64,000 nt of DNA, taken from Ralstonia sp. UNC404CL21Col. Lineage in GTDB: Bacteria; Pseudomonadota; Gammaproteobacteria; Burkholderiales; Burkholderiaceae. Shown one piece after another: positions 59,924-64,000 of this stretch. A program made the position numbers and the translations under genes. A model generated the notes under the pieces. That model saw only the letters and a list, made by a program, of their open reading frames with translations, made no database searches and had not been told where the DNA came from. Position 1 is the stretch's first letter. Every line of letters starts with the position of its first letter. The stretch covers positions 1,240,001 through 1,304,000 of the forward strand of contig NZ_JIBE01000004.1 of the NCBI RefSeq assembly GCF_000620465.1. Reading direction: 5' to 3'.

Positions 59924-60802
59924 TTAAAACTGGATCGCCACGACGCCGGCGGACTGTGCAATGCCCGAGACGACATTGCCGTTGCCGGTGCGCACCTGCG
60001 CCACCTGGCCCACGGCGGCCTGGTTCAGGGCCCGGCCGTCGCTGCTGACCTGGAAGCCGCCGCCCTCGGCGACGATCTTGACGGTCTGGCCAGCCTGCAC
60101 CGCAACGGGCAGGCGCAGGCTTTCGGCGCGCAGCGGCTGGTTGGCGGCCACGCTGGTGAGCAGTACACGTCCCACCACATCGGCCGGCTGCTGCACGACC
60201 GACGCCGGCAGCGTGGAAAGATCGCCGGTGCGGGCCTCCAGATCGCCCATATCCAGCGTCTTGCCCGGCGGCAGCGGGTGCGAAGCGACGTAGTACGTCC
60301 CCGTGATCTGGATGGTGGCCGGCACCCAGGCGGCCCAGGCATGCGGCGAGCGGCAGCGCACGCCCACTTGTATACGGCCGCGCAGGCGGTTGGCCGCCGG
60401 CAGCATCAGGTCGATCTGGTCGCAGGGCTGATTGGCCACGCGTGGGTCAATGGGGCCGACTTCCACGGAGGCACGTGGCGCACCCGTCTCATTCGTGCCG
60501 CCCAGGATGTCCAGTTGCGATTGCAGCTGTTGCTGAATCTGCATCTGGATGGCGTTCGGCCCCTGGATGGTCGTGGCTTGCGGCTGTTGCGCGGCTTGGG
60601 CAGGCATGGGCGCGTTGGCAGCGGCCGGCGGATAGCCGACGCGCATCATGCCCTGGGCGTGCGCCAGGATCGGATGCATGAGGCTGGCCAGCAGGCCCAG
60701 CGCCAGGATCAGCAGCAGCTTGCGCTGACGCCCCGCCAGCGGCATGGCCGCAGTGACAGGTCGGATCGGGTGGTGCGTGCTGCGTGCAAACCGCGTGGAC
60801 AT
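59924..60802 (-). CDS. flgA: Flagellar P-ring assembly chaperone FlgA
   Basis: A 292-residue periplasmic protein needed to build the P ring around the rod. It has a long basic N-region then a signal sequence (LLLILALGLLASLMHPIL, cleavage after AHA), a Gln/Pro/Ala-rich linker to about residue 95, and a C-terminal SAF/ChapFlgA domain with HPLPPGKTLDMGDLEARTGD and QAGQTVKIVAEGGGFQVSSD. The linker makes it longer than the E. coli protein. ATG 60802 follows AAGGGG; upstream in-frame ATGs lack a site. It diverges from flgB. Confidence 0.92.
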   Translation of the reverse strand: MSTRFARSTHHPIRPVTAAMPLAGRQRKLLLILALGLLASLMHPILAHAQGMMRVGYPPAAANAPMPAQAAQQPQATTIQGPNAIQMQIQQQLQSQLDILGGTNETGAPRASVEVGPIDPRVANQPCDQIDLMLPAANRLRGRIQVGVRCRSPHAWAAWVPATIQITGTYYVASHPLPPGKTLDMGDLEARTGDLSTLPASVVQQPADVVGRVLLTSVAANQPLRAESLRLPVAVQAGQTVKIVAEGGGFQVSSDGRALNQAAVGQVAQVRTGNGNVVSGIAQSAGVVAIQF

Positions 60803-61230
60803 GGAAAGCCCCTTCATCAAAAGTCCGGTGAAGTGTAGCCACGCGTGCGCGAGGGCCAAATGCGGAAATGTCGGCCAATCCCCCCCTTATTCCAACGAAT
60901 GGTCTTGCACACCGGCCCCTAGACTTTGCAACGTGGTGAAGTCCCTGGCGTTGTGCGGTTCCTGGCCGTGCTGCCTGCCCCGGTAGATTGGTTTCCCGGC
61001 CAGATATCGGATTCGCAGACAGGTCTTTTCCACTGAGGTGCATGACGGCAACTCAGCATGACAAGCGGTTCAGCGGTTTTGGAGACGGCATCGGCGGTTT
61101 TGAAGGGGCCGCTGATGCCGAGTTCTCCTGCCCAAGGGAACGCGCAATACGCAAACGCAAACGCAAGACAGAACGCAACCCCGGCGGGTGGCAGCAATTA
61201 CCAGGACGCCACGCGCAAGGAATGACAGAC
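60803..61230. promoter_or_regulatory. Divergent flgA / flgB promoter region
   Basis: A 428-bp gap without a gene that I can support. It should hold the class II flagellar promoters for both directions, activated in Ralstonia by FlhDC, but I do not find a clear operator. A CCCCCCCTTATTCC run is at about 60889-60902. Confidence 0.5.
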
Positions 61231-61686
61231 ATGGTCGACAAGCTGGATCAGTTGTTCGGTTTTCAGGAGCAGGCGCTGCACCTGCGCTCGCAGCGCCACC
61301 AGGTTCTGGCCTCGAACATCGCCAACGCCGATACGCCCAACTACAAGGCGCGCGACTTCGATTTTCAGTCGGCGCTGCAGAAGGCGGTCGGCCAGCAAGG
61401 CGGTAACAGCCTGCCGATGACGGCAACGGCTGCGGGCCACCTGAGCGTGGATGGCGCGCCGGCCGGCGATGTGTCGCTGATGCAGGCATCGCTGTCGCAG
61501 CAGACCAAGGCGCTGCAGGGCGAGATGCAGTACCGCACGTCGCAGCAGCCGTCCATCGACGGCAACACGGTCGACATGGATGGCGAGCGCATGCGCTTTG
61601 CCGACAACACCGTGCGTTACGAGGCCGATCTGAGCATCGTGACGCAGAAGATCAAGTCGATGCTGGCGGCCATTCAGAACAGCTAG
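61231..61686 (+). CDS. flgB: Flagellar basal-body rod protein FlgB
   Basis: A 151-residue proximal rod subunit exported through the flagellar type III system without a cleaved signal. LASNIANADTPNYKARDFDF is the conserved N-terminal rod/hook signature (ANxxTPxYKA), and the C-terminal helix DLSIVTQKIKSMLAAIQ packs against the N-terminal helix. ATG 61231 is nine bases after AAGGA; ATG 61222 is too near that site, and the longer frame is spurious. It is the first gene of the flgBCDE operon. Confidence 0.93.
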   Translation: MVDKLDQLFGFQEQALHLRSQRHQVLASNIANADTPNYKARDFDFQSALQKAVGQQGGNSLPMTATAAGHLSVDGAPAGDVSLMQASLSQQTKALQGEMQYRTSQQPSIDGNTVDMDGERMRFADNTVRYEADLSIVTQKIKSMLAAIQNS

Positions 61687-61898
61687 CGCGCGATGTAGCA
61701 CCAGCAGCAACAGCAAGAGCAAGAGCAGCAGACAGGCATTAAGACGACCGCGCAGCGATCACGCGCGGCGAAAGAGGGGGCGGGAACTGTGTGGCGCTCC
61801 GGGCCGGGAAAGATCGGTCCGGAGCAAGCCGCCATACAGAACACCGGATCGGTCCGGCAGGCATGCCGGCAACAGTGTTTGAAGACATCGGAATCAAC
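61687..61898. other. flgB-flgC intergenic stretch
   Basis: A 212-bp gap, long for an operon, with a CAG/CAA/GAG-rich purine run at 61697-61735 (CACCAGCAGCAACAGCAAGA and on). No gene or terminator is seen; it should be transcribed through to flgC. Confidence 0.5.
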
Positions 61899-62306
61899 AT
61901 GTCGCTATTCAAGGTGATGGATGTAGCTGGCAGCGCGCTCACCGCGCAGTCCAAGCGCATGAACGTGGTCGCCTCCAACCTGGCCAACGCAGAAAGCGTG
62001 ACGGGCCCGGACGGCAAGGCGTATCGCGCCAAGCAGGTGGTGTTCTCGCCCGCGCAGGAGTCTGACGACTACGCCACCGGCGTGTCGGTCGATCGCGTGG
62101 TGGAAGACACCGTCACCCCCATGAAGCGCATGCACCAGCCGGGCAACCCGCTGGCCGATGCCGACGGCTACGTGACCATGCCGAACGTCGATGTGGTGGA
62201 CGAAATGGTCAACATGATTTCTGCGTCGCGCTCATACCAGGCCAACGTTGAAGTCGCCAACACCACCAAGACGATGGCTTCCAAGGCTCTGACCCTGGGC
62301 CAGTAA
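61899..62306 (+). CDS. flgC: Flagellar basal-body rod protein FlgC
   Basis: A 135-residue rod subunit. The N-terminal signature is [22 protein letters not shown], the D-domain motif is [20 protein letters not shown] and the C-terminal helix [20 protein letters not shown] completes the coiled-coil pair. ATG 61899 begins the standard [14 protein letters not shown]; the longer frame is spurious. It follows flgB by 212 bases and precedes flgD by 27 bases. Like its partners it is built into the rod between the MS ring and the hook. Confidence 0.94.
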   Translation: MSLFKVMDVAGSALTAQSKRMNVVASNLANAESVTGPDGKAYRAKQVVFSPAQESDDYATGVSVDRVVEDTVTPMKRMHQPGNPLADADGYVTMPNVDVVDEMVNMISASRSYQANVEVANTTKTMASKALTLGQ

Positions 62307-62333
62307 GCGGCACCTTCCTAGCGAGACACGAAC

Positions 62334-62990
62334 ATGACCGTCAGCTCAACCACCAACACGACCAGCACCGCAGGCACGACCTCCGGCAACCAGCTGGCCA
62401 TCACCACCGGCAACGACCTGCAGAACACGTTCATGCAACTGCTCGTGGCGCAGTTGAAGAACCAGGATCCGCTCAACCCGATGGACAACTCGCAGATGAC
62501 CTCGCAGCTTGCGCAGATCAACACTGTGAACGGCATCCAGCAGTTGAACACCACGATGTCGAGCATGCTCACGCAGAACGCCGCAACGCAGGCGTCGTCG
62601 ATGATCGGCCGCACGGTGCAGGTGCCGACCAACAACCTGACGCTGGCCTCGGGCGCTGCCAACTTCGGCGTCTCGGTGCCCAACGGCGCCGACGACGTCG
62701 TCGTCACGATCACGAATGCGGCCGGCGTTGCCGTGCGCACCGTGGACCTCGGCCAGATGACGGCCGGCAGCGGCAACTACACCTGGAACGGCAAGGACGA
62801 CAAGGGCAACCAGCTCGCCGACGGCGCCTATTCCATCAAGGTGACGGCCACGCAGGGTGGGAAGGTCGTCACGGCAAACGCGCTGGGCACCGACAAGGTG
62901 GCCGGCGTCACGATCAACAACGGCACGATGCAGCTGGCGTTGGCGTCTGGCGGAACCGCCAGGCTGTCCGACGTTGCATCGATTCAGTAA
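62334..62990 (+). CDS. flgD: Flagellar hook capping protein FlgD
   Basis: A 218-residue scaffold that caps the growing hook and is removed on completion. The start is Thr/Ser-rich, followed by LQNTFMQLLVAQLKNQDPLN and PMDNSQMTSQLAQINTVNGI, the conserved FlgD N-terminus. The C-terminal tudor-like and FnIII domains include NYTWNGKDDKGNQLADGAYS, which is the FlgD Ig-like motif. It lies 27 bases after flgC and 54 before flgE. Confidence 0.94.
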   Translation: MTVSSTTNTTSTAGTTSGNQLAITTGNDLQNTFMQLLVAQLKNQDPLNPMDNSQMTSQLAQINTVNGIQQLNTTMSSMLTQNAATQASSMIGRTVQVPTNNLTLASGAANFGVSVPNGADDVVVTITNAAGVAVRTVDLGQMTAGSGNYTWNGKDDKGNQLADGAYSIKVTATQGGKVVTANALGTDKVAGVTINNGTMQLALASGGTARLSDVASIQ

Positions 62991-63044
62991 TCACCGGTCA
63001 ACTGCGGGCAGACCCCGCGCTTTTATCTTCTACGGGAGAACACA

Positions 63045-64000
63045 ATGGGATTCCAGCAAGGCCTGAGCGGTCTCGATGCCGCCGCTGCCAACCTCGACGT
63101 GATCGGCAGCAACGTGGCAAACGCCAACACTGTCGGCTACAAGAAATCGACCGCCGAATTTGGCGACGTGTACGCGCGTTCGCTGGTCGGTGCATCCGAC
63201 AACCAGATCGGCCAGGGCGTGAGCGTGACCAAGGTGTCGCAGTCGTTCACGCAGGGCAATGTGACCAACACCGGCAACCCGCTGGACATCGCGATCAACG
63301 GCACGGGCTTCTACCGGATGGTGGACGCGTCCAGCGGCCAGGTGTCGTACACGCGTAACGGCCAGTTCCAGACCGACAAGAACGGTTTCATCATCTCGGC
63401 GACCGGCCAGAACCTGACCGGCTACGGCGTGGATTCCACCGGCAAGGTCAACACCGCCGTGCTGACCAACCTGAAGATTCCCGTCAACGACCTGGCGCCG
63501 CTGGCCACCACCAACACCGCATTCGGTGTGAACCTGGATGCCGCGGCTACGGTGCCGACCACCACGCCGTTCTCGGCCACCAACTCGGCCACGTTCAACC
63601 ACTCCGTTTCGGAGCAGGTGTATGACGGCACGGGCACGGCCCACATGCTGACCAACTACTACGTGCGCACCGCCGCTGGCTGGGACGTGTATTCGCAGGT
63701 GGATGGCAACAACCCGACGGGCGGTAACCCGGTGACGTCGCTCACGTTCAACAGCAGCGGCCAGCTCACCTCGTCGCCCAGCAAGGTCAACGTGGCCTTT
63801 GGCGGCATGAGCATTGCCACCATGGATTTCACGGGCACCACGCAGTACGGCGGCGGCTACAACGACACCGCCCCGGGCGTGACGCAAGACGGTTACGCCA
63901 CCGGCCGCCTGGCCAGCTACGCGGTCGGGACCGATGGCACCGTCACCGCGCGCTACTCCAACGGCCGCACCTCGACGCTGGGCCAGATCGCCATGGCCAA
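63045..64000 (+). CDS. flgE: Flagellar hook protein FlgE (partial, cut at window end)
   Basis: The first 318 codons of the hook protein. The N-terminus GFQQGLSGLDAAAANLDVIG and the rod/hook signature SNVANANTVGYKKSTAEF are canonical, and LDIAINGTGFYRMVDASSG and VSYTRNGQFQTDKNGFIIS are the D0-D1 motifs. ATG 63045 follows CGGGAG. The frame stays open to the last base; the C-terminal domain is outside the window. It continues the operon after flgD. Confidence 0.94.
   Translation, partial: MGFQQGLSGLDAAAANLDVIGSNVANANTVGYKKSTAEFGDVYARSLVGASDNQIGQGVSVTKVSQSFTQGNVTNTGNPLDIAINGTGFYRMVDASSGQVSYTRNGQFQTDKNGFIISATGQNLTGYGVDSTGKVNTAVLTNLKIPVNDLAPLATTNTAFGVNLDAAATVPTTTPFSATNSATFNHSVSEQVYDGTGTAHMLTNYYVRTAAGWDVYSQVDGNNPTGGNPVTSLTFNSSGQLTSSPSKVNVAFGGMSIATMDFTGTTQYGGGYNDTAPGVTQDGYATGRLASYAVGTDGTVTARYSNGRTSTLGQIAMA

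Overview
The window reads as about 64 kb of a GC-rich Burkholderiales genome, most likely a Ralstonia species. The case rests on the family content: flgAMN diverging from flgBCDE, a short H-NS-type protein, a LeuA type 2, a CadR/P-type ATPase pair and Burkholderiales-type porin and AtuA/CitMHS genes. In some Ralstonia the flg genes lie on the second replicon, so this may be chromosome 2 or a megaplasmid; the sequence alone does not prove it. I see no tRNA, rRNA, CRISPR array, intact IS element or prophage.

Layout. 1-16.6 kb is a mosaic of small accessory units: a CheY-like regulator, methyltransferase, GST-like protein, GlxA regulator with divergent MFS pump, phosphoesterase, acetyltransferase, chemoreceptor, M20 peptidase, a palindromic repeat element, SDR, CGNR regulator, nitronate monooxygenase, alpha/beta hydrolase, LysR and a serine hydrolase. 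16.7-31.2 kb is a coherent catabolic island. It encodes an aldehyde dehydrogenase of the 2-aminoadipate semialdehyde type, a putrescine-type ABC importer, a three-subunit HcnABC/opine-oxidase-like flavoenzyme, an IclR regulator, a D-2-hydroxyglutarate dehydrogenase-like FAD enzyme, a LysN-like aminotransferase, a DUF1338 protein of the HglS (2-oxoadipate to D-2-hydroxyglutarate) family, and a LysR regulator. Together they spell a route from pipecolate (or a relative) through 2-aminoadipate and 2-oxoadipate to 2-oxoglutarate. 31.4-38.8 kb holds a PadR/nitronate monooxygenase unit, a universal stress protein, a LysR-AtuA-CitMHS transporter operon and a small hydrolase.

38.8-43.8 kb is a heavy-metal locus: a P-type ATPase behind a textbook MerR-family promoter, with CadR, a Cys-rich four-helix protein and a MuiA-family protein on the other strand. 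leuA (43.9-45.7 kb) has a long leader with two small ORFs rich in the rare Leu codon CTA. 46.3-50.2 kb carries a molybdenum hydroxylase pair, Ohr and a MocA-like cytidylyltransferase. The 50.2-51.2 kb gap holds a degenerate 21-bp tandem array next to four DnaA-box-like sites. 51.2-58.4 kb contains a glycine-zipper lipoprotein, a PAS-GGDEF-EAL protein, a small membrane protein, an H-NS protein, a GntR regulator, a porin and a LuxR-type regulator without a phosphorylation site. 58.9-64 kb is the flagellar rod/hook locus, with flgE cut by the window end.

Calls come from reading the sequence and from family knowledge; no database search was run. Start codons were chosen by ribosome-binding site and family N-terminus, and differ in places from the longest possible frame.
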